From assembly GCA_002355455.1 (NCBI GenBank), contig AP017375.1, positions 2,418,001 to 2,482,000 of the forward strand: DNA of 64,000 bases, written 5' to 3'. Shown here piece by piece: positions 44,819 to 55,200 of the stretch (positions are counted from its first letter, which is position 1; each line of letters begins with the position of its first letter). The translations under genes and the position numbers were made by a program. This stretch comes from Stanieria sp. NIES-3757. GTDB taxonomy: Bacteria > Cyanobacteriota > Cyanobacteriia > Cyanobacteriales > Xenococcaceae. Below the pieces are notes generated by a model, which saw only the letters and a list, made by a program, of their open reading frames with translations, was not told the DNA's origin and did not search any database.

Positions 44819-47800
44819 ATGACCAAGCAAAAACAGAAACGGAATCGCGGTATTATTCTCACACCTGAAGGGTTAGAAAAACTTGAAACAGCAAGAGCCG
44901 AGTTGGAATATATGGTGAATTTTGGGGAAAGGTTTACCTATGAAAAAATCAGCGAACTGACTAATTTAGACCTCAATACGATCAAAAAAATATTAGCTGG
45001 GAAAGAGGGAGTTGATAAGCGATCGCTCGAAAAATATTTTTTGGCTTTTAAGTTAAACCTAACGGAAGCATATTATACCAAACCTAATCCTCATCAACGT
45101 CAAGATTTGAATGAGGCAGTTTCCGTCGATCATTTTTTTGGACGTATCTCTCAACTCAATATTTTAAAAGATTGGCTACTTAAAGACCGCTGCCGATTAG
45201 TCACAATTGTGGGAATGGGCGGAATGGGCAAAACAACTTTATCAATTAAATGCGCTGAGCAAATTGGGGAAAAATTTGATTGCGTGGTCTGGAAATCTCT
45301 TCGCGATGCTCCACCAGTTGAAGAAATCTTAGCAAACCTAATCGAATTTGTCTCAGAAGGCAGGGAAACAAAAGCTAATTTACCTGAAAGAGTAGGGGAG
45401 AGAATTACAAGGTTAATCGATTATTTTCGTTCTCTACGCTGTCTCGTCTTACTAGACAATGCGGAATCACTAATGGATAGCGGTAGCCGAGTCGGAAAAT
45501 ATCGCCACGGATCCGAAGGCTATGGAGAACTTTTTAGAAGAGTAGGAGAAACAAATCATCTTAGCTGCTTAATGCTGACAACGCGAGAAAAGCCCAAAGA
45601 AGTAGCTATTTTGGAAGGAGAAAAACTTACAGTTCGTTCCTTGCAATTAGAAGGATTAAGCCAAGAAGAAGGACAAGAAATATTTAAAATCAGAGGACTT
45701 GCTGGTTCAGAATTAGAATTAAAAGCTTTAAGCGATCGCTATACAGGTAATCCTTTAGCCTTAAAAGTAGTAGCAACAACTATTCAAGATTTATTCGATG
45801 GCAATATTACTCAATTTTTAGACCAAGAAAATGCAGTTTTTGGCGATATTCGCGACATCTTAGACCAACAGTTTGAAAGATTATCAGATCTAGAAAAAGA
45901 GATTATGTATTGGCTAGCGATCGCTCGTGAGCCAATTTCGATTGCCCAATTACAAGAAGACTTGGTTTTGCAAGTATCGCCAATCAAATTACTAGAAGCA
46001 CTTGAATCTTTATCAAGACGTTCTTTAATTGAAAAAAATGCTTCTCGCTTTACTCAGCAACCTGTAGTGATGGAGTATTTAATTAGTCGATTAATTGAGG
46101 AAGTTTGTGAAGAGATTGTCCGTCAGAAGCTTAGACTAATTCGAGATCATGCCCTCATTAAAGCCACGGCAAAAGACTATCTCAGAGAAAACCAAATTCG
46201 CTTCATTCTTCAGCCCATTATCAAAGGGCTTTTGGCTGTTTTAAGAAATAAAAAAGCTCTTGAAGAGCGATTAACTACAATTCTGGCAATGCTACGGGGA
46301 ACATCTCCCCTAGAACAAGGCTATACAGCAGGAAATATTATTAATCTACTTTGTCAGTTAAAAACTGACTTAACTGATTATGATTTTTCTTCTTTGTGTG
46401 TTTGGCAAGCAGATTTACGTCAAGCACGCTTACATCAGGTTAATTTTCAAAATGCGGATTTAGCCAAATCAGTTTTTGCCGAAAATTTTGGAGGAATTTG
46501 GTCGGTAGCTTTTAGTCCTGATGGACAGTATTTAGCAGCAGGGGATACAAAAGGAGATATCCTTTTACGAAGAGTAGAAGATGGTCAACCAATTCGTAGT
46601 TTTAAAGGTCATCATGGTTGGATAGTTTCCCTTGCTTTTAGTCCTGATGGTAATCTCTTAGCTAGCGGAAGTTGTGACTGTACAGCCAAGCTATGGGAAG
46701 TAAGCACTGGTGAATGCCTTCATAGTTTAGAAGAACACGAACAAGAAGTATGGTCAGTTGCCTTTAGCCCCGATGGCAAAACCTTAGCTAGTGGTTGTGA
46801 CGATCGTAAAGCAAGATTATGGAGTGTCAGTACGGGTAAATGTCTCAAAGTTTTCCAGGGTCATCTAAGTGAAGTACTCTCAGTCGTTTTTAGCCTAGAT
46901 GGGCAGAAGCTGATCAGCGGTAGCCAAGATAATACAATCAGGTTCTGGGATATTGAGACTGAAAAGTGCAAAAAGATTTTACAGGCGCATGACGATGGAG
47001 TACGCTCGATTAGCATCAGTCCCGACGGTCAAATGCTTGCCAGTAGCAGTAATGATCGAACAGTAAAGTTATGGAATCTTAAAACAGACGAATGTCTCAA
47101 TGTCTTTCAAGGTCATTCTAATGTTGTGTTGTCCGTCACTTTTTGTCCGCAGGGTAATCTTTTAGCGAGTACTGGTATTGATCAAACAGTAAGGTTATGG
47201 AGTGTAGAGACGGCAGAATGTCTTAAAGTATTCCCAGGTCATTCTAATATGATAAATTCCGTTGCTTTTAGTCCGCAGGGTAATATCTTAGCTAGTGGCA
47301 GTTACGACCAGACAGTAAAGTTATGGGATATTAATACCTATCAATGCTTCAAAACGCTTCAAGGATATAGCAACCAAGCACTTTCAGTTACTTTTAGTCC
47401 AAATGGTCAAATTTTAGTTAGTGGTGGTCACGACCAAAGGATAAGATTATGGAATCTCAATACTGGAAAAGTTGTAAAAACTTTGCACGATCATACTAAT
47501 TGGATTTTTTCTGTAGCCTTTAATCCAAACAATAATCTCTTGGCAAGTGGTAGTGCAGACAAAACTGTAAAACTTTGGGATGTTAACACGGGAAAAGCAA
47601 TCAAAACCTTTTGGGGACACCAAGCTGTAGTTCGTTCGATTATCTTTAGTTCTGATGGTCAAATCTTGGCAAGTGGTAGTGAAGATGGAACAATTAGGCT
47701 GTGGGATATTAATACTGGTAAAACGTTAAAAACTTTACGAGGACATCAAGCTGAAATCTGGTCAATTGCCCTCAGTTTTAATGGTCAAACCTTAGCTAGT

Positions 47801-48352
47801 GCTTCTTTTGATAAAACGGTTAAGTTATGGGATGTGTATACTGGTGAGTGTCTCCAGACCTTACATGGACATGATAGTTGGGTTTGGTCAATTGCCTTTA
47901 GTCCAGATAACCAAACTTTAGTCAGCACGAGTATCGATCAAACTATAAGATTTTGGCAGGTTAACAGTGGTGAATGTAAAAGAATTTGGAAAGACGATAT
48001 AGGCAATTCTCAATTAGTTGCTTTTAGCAATGATGGTCAAATCTTGGCTAGTTGTAATCAAGACCACAATATTAGATTGTGGCAGCTTAGTACTGAAAAA
48101 TGTTTTAAGGCTTTACATGGGCATACCGCTTTGGTTAATTCAATTAGTTTTAGTCCCGATGGTTACACCTTAGTCAGTGGTAGCGAAGATGAAACTATTA
48201 AACTTTGGGATTTAAAAAGTGGTAAGTGTGTCAAAACTCTAATAGTCGAGAAACCTTATGAGTCTATGAACATTACGGGAGTAAAGGGTTTGACTCAAGC
48301 GAAAATCAATAACCTCAAAGCATTAGGGGCGATTAACAGCTACTTTCAGTAG
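44819..48352 (+). CDS. STAND NTPase with NB-ARC, pentapeptide and 14 WD40 repeats
   Basis: The product has 1177 residues. An N-terminal helical, HTH-like domain (about 1-95; YEKISELTNLDLNTIKKILAG) precedes an NB-ARC-type NTPase. P-loop GMGGMGKTT is at about 131-139, Walker B CLVLLDNAES near 209, TTREKPKEVA and the GNPLALKVV motif follow. A short pentapeptide-like stretch (about 520-557) leads into 14 WD40 repeats of 42 residues (about 559-1140), enough for two seven-bladed propellers. The tail NITGVKGLTQAKINNLKALGA is common to this cyanobacterial group. Such proteins are switches: the propeller senses a ligand and the NTPase oligomerises. The role here is unknown; signalling or anti-phage defence are both possible. 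Confidence 0.9.
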   Translation: MTKQKQKRNRGIILTPEGLEKLETARAELEYMVNFGERFTYEKISELTNLDLNTIKKILAGKEGVDKRSLEKYFLAFKLNLTEAYYTKPNPHQRQDLNEAVSVDHFFGRISQLNILKDWLLKDRCRLVTIVGMGGMGKTTLSIKCAEQIGEKFDCVVWKSLRDAPPVEEILANLIEFVSEGRETKANLPERVGERITRLIDYFRSLRCLVLLDNAESLMDSGSRVGKYRHGSEGYGELFRRVGETNHLSCLMLTTREKPKEVAILEGEKLTVRSLQLEGLSQEEGQEIFKIRGLAGSELELKALSDRYTGNPLALKVVATTIQDLFDGNITQFLDQENAVFGDIRDILDQQFERLSDLEKEIMYWLAIAREPISIAQLQEDLVLQVSPIKLLEALESLSRRSLIEKNASRFTQQPVVMEYLISRLIEEVCEEIVRQKLRLIRDHALIKATAKDYLRENQIRFILQPIIKGLLAVLRNKKALEERLTTILAMLRGTSPLEQGYTAGNIINLLCQLKTDLTDYDFSSLCVWQADLRQARLHQVNFQNADLAKSVFAENFGGIWSVAFSPDGQYLAAGDTKGDILLRRVEDGQPIRSFKGHHGWIVSLAFSPDGNLLASGSCDCTAKLWEVSTGECLHSLEEHEQEVWSVAFSPDGKTLASGCDDRKARLWSVSTGKCLKVFQGHLSEVLSVVFSLDGQKLISGSQDNTIRFWDIETEKCKKILQAHDDGVRSISISPDGQMLASSSNDRTVKLWNLKTDECLNVFQGHSNVVLSVTFCPQGNLLASTGIDQTVRLWSVETAECLKVFPGHSNMINSVAFSPQGNILASGSYDQTVKLWDINTYQCFKTLQGYSNQALSVTFSPNGQILVSGGHDQRIRLWNLNTGKVVKTLHDHTNWIFSVAFNPNNNLLASGSADKTVKLWDVNTGKAIKTFWGHQAVVRSIIFSSDGQILASGSEDGTIRLWDINTGKTLKTLRGHQAEIWSIALSFNGQTLASASFDKTVKLWDVYTGECLQTLHGHDSWVWSIAFSPDNQTLVSTSIDQTIRFWQVNSGECKRIWKDDIGNSQLVAFSNDGQILASCNQDHNIRLWQLSTEKCFKALHGHTALVNSISFSPDGYTLVSGSEDETIKLWDLKSGKCVKTLIVEKPYESMNITGVKGLTQAKINNLKALGAINSYFQ

Positions 48353-48421
48353 GAACAATTCATGATCTAAAGTTCGTTTGAATATTTATACTTTTGGTGA
48401 TGATAAGGCAGGAAATATTTC

Positions 48422-48442
48422 AGTTATCAGTTATCAGTTATC
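48422..48442. repeat. Three tandem AGTTATC heptamers
   Basis: This is the inverse of the GATAACT triplet between urtC and urtD (8287-8307): same unit and same copy number. Confidence 0.75.
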
Positions 48443-48469
48443 AATAGGATAACCCCAATTAGGTCTTGA

Positions 48470-48616
48470 GAAGAGTCTAATCCGCTGCTGCTAAGTGATT
48501 CTCTTCACTTACCTCTATGTGTTGAAACTATTGATGAGATTGAAGAAATTATGGTAGAGCGTTGTAATACGCTTAATAATATGAAAAAAGAAATTAAAAT
48601 AACGAAGGGGTATTGA
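48470..48616 (+). pseudogene. Possible 3' remnant of an IS630-type transposase
   Basis: An open stretch of 48 codons ends at TGA 48614-48616 and encodes LPLCVETIDEIEEIMVERCN followed by a Lys-rich end. The pattern (hydrophobic-x-ETIDEIEEI then ERC) resembles the C-terminus of IS630-family transposases as I remember them. It has no start, no upstream part and no catalytic DDE residues. It precedes the inverted-repeat element. Confidence 0.35.
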
Positions 48617-48635
48617 TTACCCCTCTATCAAATTA

Positions 48636-48955
48636 CTGCGGGGGCGACAACTAATTCATAAAGCAGACTGTATAGAACCCATTTGAGATCTCTGACTGTA
48701 ACCACAAGCTTTAATCTTTCTCGGTATAGCCATTATGTCAATCAATATTTCTGAAACACCTATTTTGAAGTTAAGTTGCTTAATATTGACGCTTTCTGAA
48801 TAGTCTATTTTCAATACAAAAGATACCAAATGGGTTCTATAAGGAAAACAGCCCTCATACCTTTTCGATAATAGGACAGTCTCTCATGTTTTGGGAGATT
48901 GCCTTTCTCAATTTCACTCTACGCTTATCTTTCAAACCCGTTGTCGCCCCCGCAG
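48636..48955. mobile_element. 320-bp non-autonomous element with nested inverted repeats
   Basis: Perfect 16-bp terminal inverted repeats (CTGCGGGGGCGACAAC at 48636-48651, reverse complement at 48940-48955) enclose the element. Inside it a second pair of perfect 15-bp arms (TATAGAACCCATTTG at 48671-48685 and CAAATGGGTTCTATA at 48827-48841) bounds 171 bases; similarity of these arms extends to about 23 bp. No open frame is visible. It could be a MITE inserted in another MITE or IS remnant. No target duplication is obvious for the outer ends; TA could be one for the inner ends. Confidence 0.6.
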
Positions 48956-48990
48956 GTGATGTTCTAATCTTTACTTGTACCGCTATAAAA

Positions 48991-49026
48991 TAAAAAAAAC
49001 AGCTTCTCAAAAGATGAGAAACTGTT
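48991..49026 (-). terminator. Rho-independent terminator for the 119-residue protein gene
   Basis: AACAGCTTCTCA (48998-49009) pairs with TGAGAAACTGTT (49015-49026) with one mismatch. On the minus strand it is followed by a run of eight T (48999-48992). It would end transcription about 150 bases after the stop of the gene at 49179. Confidence 0.7.
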
Positions 49027-49178
49027 AACCATCAGTTTAATTGTTAAAAACGCAAGGTTCGACTTTCCTGAAGTAGATAGCAAACACTTTGGTTTTAGTA
49101 GACTTGATTTTTAGAGATTAAAGAGTGATAATTAGACGCGATCGCATCGCGTTAAAATAAATTATTCCTTTCTTGTTA

Positions 49179-49538
49179 CTAAATTAGTCCAGGGCCTTTG
49201 TGTCGCCAGTCGTGTTCGAGAGTTAATTTACCTTCTTCATCTTCAGACAACTCTTCAAGTAGATGACGACGTTCGGCTTTTATTTCTAACTCTTCTTCTC
49301 TCAAATCTCCAGGTTGAGAAACGTAAATTTCGGGTTCAACTGCGTAGTTATTAACAAGTCCTTCTTGGTCGATAGTATAGCCATCTCTGGTGTGAATATG
49401 TTCTTTATCGGCAGGGTTATCATGCTCGACATGACCAAAATGCTCACCTTCTCTGGCTTCTCGCGCTCCAGTTTCGGCTGGAATAATATGTGGATCGTAG
49501 TGAGGAATATTTGAATGAGAATCACTTTGAGCTTTCAT
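49179..49538 (-). CDS. Conserved hypothetical cyanobacterial protein, acidic and His-rich
   Basis: This soluble 119-residue product is rich in Glu, Asp and His, with no membrane segment. Its pattern, YDPHIIPAETGAREAREGEHFGHVEHDNPADKEHIHT then GLVNNYAVEPEIYV, seems to be shared by small cyanobacterial proteins of unknown role; several His could bind a metal. An ideal AGGAGG site lies just upstream of the ATG, suggesting high translation, and a good terminator lies downstream, so it is a single-gene unit. Confidence 0.7.
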   Translation of the reverse strand: MKAQSDSHSNIPHYDPHIIPAETGAREAREGEHFGHVEHDNPADKEHIHTRDGYTIDQEGLVNNYAVEPEIYVSQPGDLREEELEIKAERRHLLEELSEDEEGKLTLEHDWRHKGPGLI

Positions 49539-49872
49539 TAGTTCCTCCTTGCTGGTTGAAGCAATGATATGAAACTGCTCAATGATTTTATTTTACAGCA
49601 GTTTTTAGATTAGTAGACCACATTAAAAACAAATAAACTGTTAGCTTTTAGTTATTAGCTATCTGACATATTTACTTCTCGTCATGCCGAGGTAACGAGG
49701 CATCTCAATAGGTATAGATTCATAACACAAAAATCCTGTAAGGGACGGGGCATACAAGGTCAGGGGGCGGTTGGCGAGGTTGCCTCGCCAACTTCAGACC
49801 CCCGTGCAGAATTGATTCCGCACACAACCCCTCCGAATCGCCATTCGCCCCTACTATAATGTCCTAATTTTA
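49539..49872. other. Spacer with repeat debris
   Basis: These 334 bases contain a stretch with GTCATGCCGAGGTAACGAGG (49681-49700) of a type common in bacterial spacers, and a G/C-rich hairpin at 49738-49806. There is no gene. Confidence 0.45.
49738..49806. repeat. G/C-rich hairpin repeat related to the glgB-leader repeat
   Basis: TTGGCGAGG (49771-49779) and CCTCGCCAA (49783-49791) form a 9-bp stem, flanked by GGGGG (49763-49767) and CCCCC (49799-49803). The 14-mer at 49745-49758 recurs inverted at 39474-39487. Confidence 0.6.
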
Positions 49873-52230
49873 TTAAATTAATTTTTCCAGACTGTCTAAT
49901 AAATCTTTGGCAGTGTAGGGCTTAGGCAAAAAGCTAGTAATTCCAGCGTCTGCATCTTCACCTAACTTCTCATTTGAGGCTAATCCACTGGTAACAATAA
50001 TTTTAAGTCCAGGGTTAATTTTGCGTAAAGCATGGATAGTAGTAGAGCCATCCATAGATGGCATCATCATATCCATCAATACCACAGCGATTTGATCTTG
50101 ATGTTGAGCATAAAGAGCGATCGCTTCAATGCCATCCTTAGCAGTGAGAACATTGTAGTTATATTTTTTGAGCAAGGTTTTAGTAATTTCCCGAATTGCA
50201 AGTTCGTCATCTACAACGAGAATTAATTCTCCATGCCCTTTTGCTAAGTTAAGGTTTTCTGTTTGTTGCGGTTGAGGTTCTTCGGTTGCTGGCAAATACA
50301 CTTTAAATTGAGTACCTTTGCCAAGTTCGCTGTACACTTTGAGAAAACCACCATGACTTTTGATAATACCCAATACCGTTGATAAACCAAGTCCTGTTCC
50401 TTGTCCCAACTCTTTGGTAGTAAAAAAAGGCTCAAATATTCTTTCTAATATTTCTGGTCGAATACCTGTTCCTGTATCGACAATACTAATGACAATATAT
50501 GATCCAACTTGAGCATCAAGATCGATTTTGGCATAGTGTTCGTCAAGGAAAAGATTTTCAGCAGCAATAGTTAAAGTACCGCCATTAGGCATAGCATCAC
50601 GAGCATTAATACACAGATTCATCAAGACTTGATGCAGTTGAGTTGCATCTGCCCAAACTGTCCAAAGGTTTTGGCTGGGAACATCTTTGATCACTTCGAT
50701 AGATTTGGGAAATGTCTGTTGAGCGATTTGTCCCACTTCTGATAACAGATGTCTGACTTGGACTCGATGTTTCCTACCTTCTTCTTCGCGGGCAAAGGAG
50801 AGAATCTGCTTAACCAAAGCAGCCCCACGTCTAGCACTAGTTTCTAGTATTTTCAGTAAATTCTTACTCTGTTCGTCCAGATCTGGAATTTTTAACGGTA
50901 GCAGTTGAGATACTGCCAGCATTGGGGTGAGAATATTGTTGAAATCGTGGGCAATACCACTAGCAAGAGTGCCAAGACTTTCCAACCGTTGAGCGCGGAA
51001 AAACTGCATTTCGAGTTGTTTTTTTTCCGTAATGTCAGTATTGACGACGAGGAGTGCGGTTGGTTGTCCTTCATCGTCGCGTACCAGCGTCCAGCGACTA
51101 GAAACGATGATTTCTTGACCAGATTTAGTCACTTGGTGCAGTTCATTCTGCCAAGAGCCAGTTTCAGTCAAACTTGCATAAATTTCTGGAATTTGCTTGA
51201 TAATTGCTTGATTTCGATACAAAAGATCGTTAGCATTCTTACCGATCGCTTCGGAGGCTTTCCATCCATATAAACGTTCCGCTCCTTTGTTCCAAAATCG
51301 GATTTTATTATTCAAATCACGCACGAGTATGGCATCAGTTGTAATATCGAGTAGTGCAGCTTGTTGAAAAATTTTCTGTTGTGCCTGTTTATGTTCGCTC
51401 AGATCGAGGACAAAACTGACCGCATTTTGAGAGCCTTCCAAAAGGGCACTCCCAATCATTACGGGTATACGACTACCATCTTGGCAAATAAATTCTTTCT
51501 CAAAAGGATTACAAATGCCTGAGTTGAGCAATTGATTGATCGCAGCTCGATCTAAATGTTTGTATTCTGAGGGAGTCATTTCATCCCAACGTAAAGAACC
51601 CACTTGTAGCGCAGTGCGATCGTAGCCCACCATCTTGAGAAAGGCATCATTGGCTTCGGTAATCTTGCCTTTGAGATTTGAACAAATAATACCAATAATA
51701 TTAGATTCGACTAATCTTCTGAACCGAGCTTCGCTCTGTTGTAGTGCCTTAAAAGCTTGCTCTCTTTCTTCTTGTGCTTGTTTGCGTTTTTCAATTTCTT
51801 GTTGCAGGTGGGTATTTTGTTCTGTTAATCGTTTGGTTAGGTTTTGGAGACGGAGATGGATGTTAACACGGGCTAATACTTCTTCATGCTCTAAAGGCTT
51901 AGTTATATAATCCACTGCGCCGAGATTCAACCCTTTAACCCTGTCCATGCGATCGCTGAGGGCAGTCATAAAAATGATGGGAATATCTTGAGTAGCTTGC
52001 TTCATTTTCAAGCGACGGCAAGTTTCAAAACCGTCCATTTCAGGCATGAGTATATCTAGTAAAATCAAGTCTGGTGGAGCATACTCCGCCATCTCAATGG
52101 CACTTTCTCCTTCCTCTGAAACCACAACTTTGAAGCCAGAATTTTCTAATAAATCAAGCAGTATTTCTAAATTAGTGGGAGTATCATCAACGATTAAAAT
52201 GACACTCTGGTCAGAAGTAGTATTACTCAT
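49873..52230 (-). CDS. Hybrid histidine kinase: REC-PAS-PAS-HisKA-HATPase-REC
   Basis: The product has 785 residues. The N-terminal receiver (about 8-125) has phospho-Asp in LILLDILMPEMDG and Lys in YITKPLEHEEVLA. Two PAS domains span about 165-410, and the second is followed by a TALLVVNTDITEKKQ linker. HisKA carries His in LASGIAHDFNNILTPM (about 427). HATPase_c (about 527-647) has LMNLCINARDAMPNGG and GTGLGLSTVLGIIKSHGG. The C-terminal receiver (about 667-783) has VLMDMMMPSMDG. It is the last gene of a three-kinase operon, 8 bases after the 2005-residue kinase. Its two receivers could take phosphate from the upstream kinases. Confidence 0.92.
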   Translation of the reverse strand: MSNTTSDQSVILIVDDTPTNLEILLDLLENSGFKVVVSEEGESAIEMAEYAPPDLILLDILMPEMDGFETCRRLKMKQATQDIPIIFMTALSDRMDRVKGLNLGAVDYITKPLEHEEVLARVNIHLRLQNLTKRLTEQNTHLQQEIEKRKQAQEEREQAFKALQQSEARFRRLVESNIIGIICSNLKGKITEANDAFLKMVGYDRTALQVGSLRWDEMTPSEYKHLDRAAINQLLNSGICNPFEKEFICQDGSRIPVMIGSALLEGSQNAVSFVLDLSEHKQAQQKIFQQAALLDITTDAILVRDLNNKIRFWNKGAERLYGWKASEAIGKNANDLLYRNQAIIKQIPEIYASLTETGSWQNELHQVTKSGQEIIVSSRWTLVRDDEGQPTALLVVNTDITEKKQLEMQFFRAQRLESLGTLASGIAHDFNNILTPMLAVSQLLPLKIPDLDEQSKNLLKILETSARRGAALVKQILSFAREEEGRKHRVQVRHLLSEVGQIAQQTFPKSIEVIKDVPSQNLWTVWADATQLHQVLMNLCINARDAMPNGGTLTIAAENLFLDEHYAKIDLDAQVGSYIVISIVDTGTGIRPEILERIFEPFFTTKELGQGTGLGLSTVLGIIKSHGGFLKVYSELGKGTQFKVYLPATEEPQPQQTENLNLAKGHGELILVVDDELAIREITKTLLKKYNYNVLTAKDGIEAIALYAQHQDQIAVVLMDMMMPSMDGSTTIHALRKINPGLKIIVTSGLASNEKLGEDADAGITSFLPKPYTAKDLLDSLEKLI

Positions 52231-52238
52231 TCCTGTCT

Positions 52239-55200
52239 CTATAATTGTTTTAAAAATTCCCGAATTTGTTTTCCTTTAAAATCTTTGGCAAGTTTACGAA
52301 TATGAGTAGCAAACGGCATCCATTGCCGGTCTAATTCTTCAAGTTGATTGACTCGTGTAATGATGCCTCTAAGATCGCCTCTCATCGCCAAATCTAGTAA
52401 AACAGCTATCTCCTCAGTTGAGGGAATCGGGAAAGTAGTGACATCAGAGGCAAGAATTTCTTTTTCTTTATGCTTATTTTCTCGGTCTTGTTCCTCATCT
52501 TCATAAATCCATTCTAATCCCAAATAAATTTGTAGTTTTTCTAAAAGCTCTTCTTCCCAGAATGGTTTTGGTAGAAAATCATTACAGCCAACCGCCAAAC
52601 TTTGTTTGCGATCAAAATTTAAGACACTAGCCGAAATAGCTACGATCGCCAGATCAGCAAGTTCTGGTAACATTCTTAACTGTCGGGTAGTTTCAAAACC
52701 ATCCATCTTCGGCATGATTAAATCCATAAAAATGAGATCGGGTTGAAATTCCCGTGCTTTGGCAAAACCTTCTATGCCGTCGCTTGCTTCCATTACTTCA
52801 AACCCTAAAGGCTGCAACAGATTAACCAAAACAGAACAATTTTCCCATTGATCATCTATAACCAACACTTTTCGTTTTGAGCCTCGAAACCCAATAATAT
52901 TGCGTTTTCCCTGTTTGAACTGCTTATTTTTGTGATTTACTTCAGGCAAATCTAGCTCAAACCAAAAAACACTACCTTGACCAAGAGTGCTTTTTACCTG
53001 TAGTTTACCGCCCATCATTTGGATTAATTGACGACTAATTGCTAATCCCAATCCTGTACCTTCTGTGGTGCGACTTTGTTCGCCTACCTGTTGGAAGGGC
53101 AAAAAGATTGCTTCTAATTGGTCTGCTGCTATACCTATGCCTGTATCTTTGACCTCAAACCTAAGTTTTCCGTCATGATTGCCTACTTTAAAAGTGACAC
53201 TACCCCGGTCGGTAAATTTCACTGCATTAGCTAGTAAATTCAGCAAAACTTGTCGTAATCTTTTTTCATCAGCATGAATAAAAGTAGGCAATGTTGAAAG
53301 CGGTTCGTAGCTCAAAATAATCCCTTTTTGTTCGGCACGAAGACGACAAATTTCAATCAGACCTGCCAAAAATGGGGGAAAATAAAAATCACTGGGATGA
53401 AGTTCCATCTTCTGGGCTTCGATTTTGGAGAGGTCTAAAATATCGTTAATCAGGGTGAGCAAGTGTTCGCCACAACGATGAATGATAGCCAAACCATTCT
53501 GTTGTTGCTCGGTCAAAGTTTTTTCTTTTTTGAGTATTTGAGTATAACCCAAAACCCCGTTGAGAGGAGTTCGGAGTTCATGACTCATGTTTGCCAGAAA
53601 TTGGCTTTTCGCTCGGTTAGCTGCTTCGGCTGCTTCTTCTGCTCTTTGCCTTTCCCGTATTTCCTGTTGCAGATGCTGATTGTTTTCCTGCAATTGAAGT
53701 GTCCGTTCTTCTACTTTCGCTTCCAAAGTAAGATTAACCTCTTCTAAAGAAGCATAAAGACGTGCATTCTCAATTGCGATCGCTGCCTGAGAAGAGAGTA
53801 ATTGAAGAACCTCTAACCGTTCTTGGGTAAAAGCTCGCTCCGTCAAATTATTTTCTAGATAAAGTATCCCAGTGAGTTTACCTTGATGCAAAATTGGCAG
53901 ACAGAGGATCGACTTGGGTTGATGGCGAATGATGTACTGATCAAAATTGAAAGTTTCTTCATTAAAGGCATGATTGAGAACAATCACCTGATGGGTTCTG
54001 GCAACATAATTAACTATCGAGGTGGGATAAGTGCAAGCTAATTTCTGTTCTTGCCTGGTTGCCGTAATTTTAGGCTGGTGGATCTGGACACTATCACTCT
54101 TAAAAGCTCCAAAGGCTTCAATTTGTAACTCTCCTGCCTTTTCTAGTAACAAGATTCCTGTTTCGGCACCTGCATTTTCAAGTACGATCTGGATTAACTT
54201 CGTCAGCAGTTTATCCAAAACAATTTCGCTCGAAAGCACAGCAGACGCTTTCATAATAGTTGTAAAATCTAGAGTTTCAGAGTGATTGCCACTGCTAGAA
54301 CTCGAAGTTGTTGTTTTTGGAGAGCTTAAATTTTCTGGCTGCTGTACCCAAGCAAAAATATCGGGATAGCGTGTTTCAATACTTCTGACTTTGGCAGTTG
54401 CACCCCAACGTACATAAGCATAGTAAGCCTCTCTTAAATACTCCTTAGCAAATCTATCCTTGCCGAAGAAAAAATAAAATTCTGCTGCGAGTTCTGCTGC
54501 TAAAGCCTCTTCTTGGAGATAGCCTTGCTCTCTAGCGATCGCGATCGCATTGTCATAATACTCCATTGCCTGCCAATATTGTCCTAATACTCGCGCTTTC
54601 TCTGCTTCTACCAGTTCATACTTATGCTGAAAATTCATTGGGGCATTGTCTGCCCATTTTCGCATTTTTTCCTGATTATTCGTTACTCTCTTTAAAAAAT
54701 ATTCTTGTTGTGAGTTTGGTATAGATGGATATATAGCTAGGTGTGCTAAAGAATCGTAGAAATGGAACAATGGCACAGCTAGCCACCCTCTTACTCCATC
54801 TAAGTACTGTTCGGCTTTGATTGAATTTTCAACAGCTTGAGCAAATTCACCAAATAGGTAGCATAAAATTAATTTGTTGAGAAATACATAGTGAACTAGC
54901 GTTCGCTCATTTGCTTGGATATGCAGTGGCAATAATTGCTCTTCATTATAAGCTTCACCAATTAAAAGGTAATTACTTTCACTATTTCCTATTAAATTTA
55001 AAACTACTTGATGAAATATTTGATTCCACTTTAAAGCAGTTTCTTGATTAATTTGAGCGATTACCTTACTAAATCTAGCCATTTCCTGTTCCAGGCTTTT
55101 TAACTCCGAACCGCTCCAATATAGATATTGACATTTATGACTTGCTGAATAGCCAGTATGGGCTAAATCTCCATTTTCTAGTCCACTAAAGTAAGCATCT

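Noticed and set aside
46494-48240. CRISPR-like regular repeat of 126 bases
   Set aside because: The periodicity is that of 42-residue WD40 blades in a single open frame; there are no spacers or cas genes.
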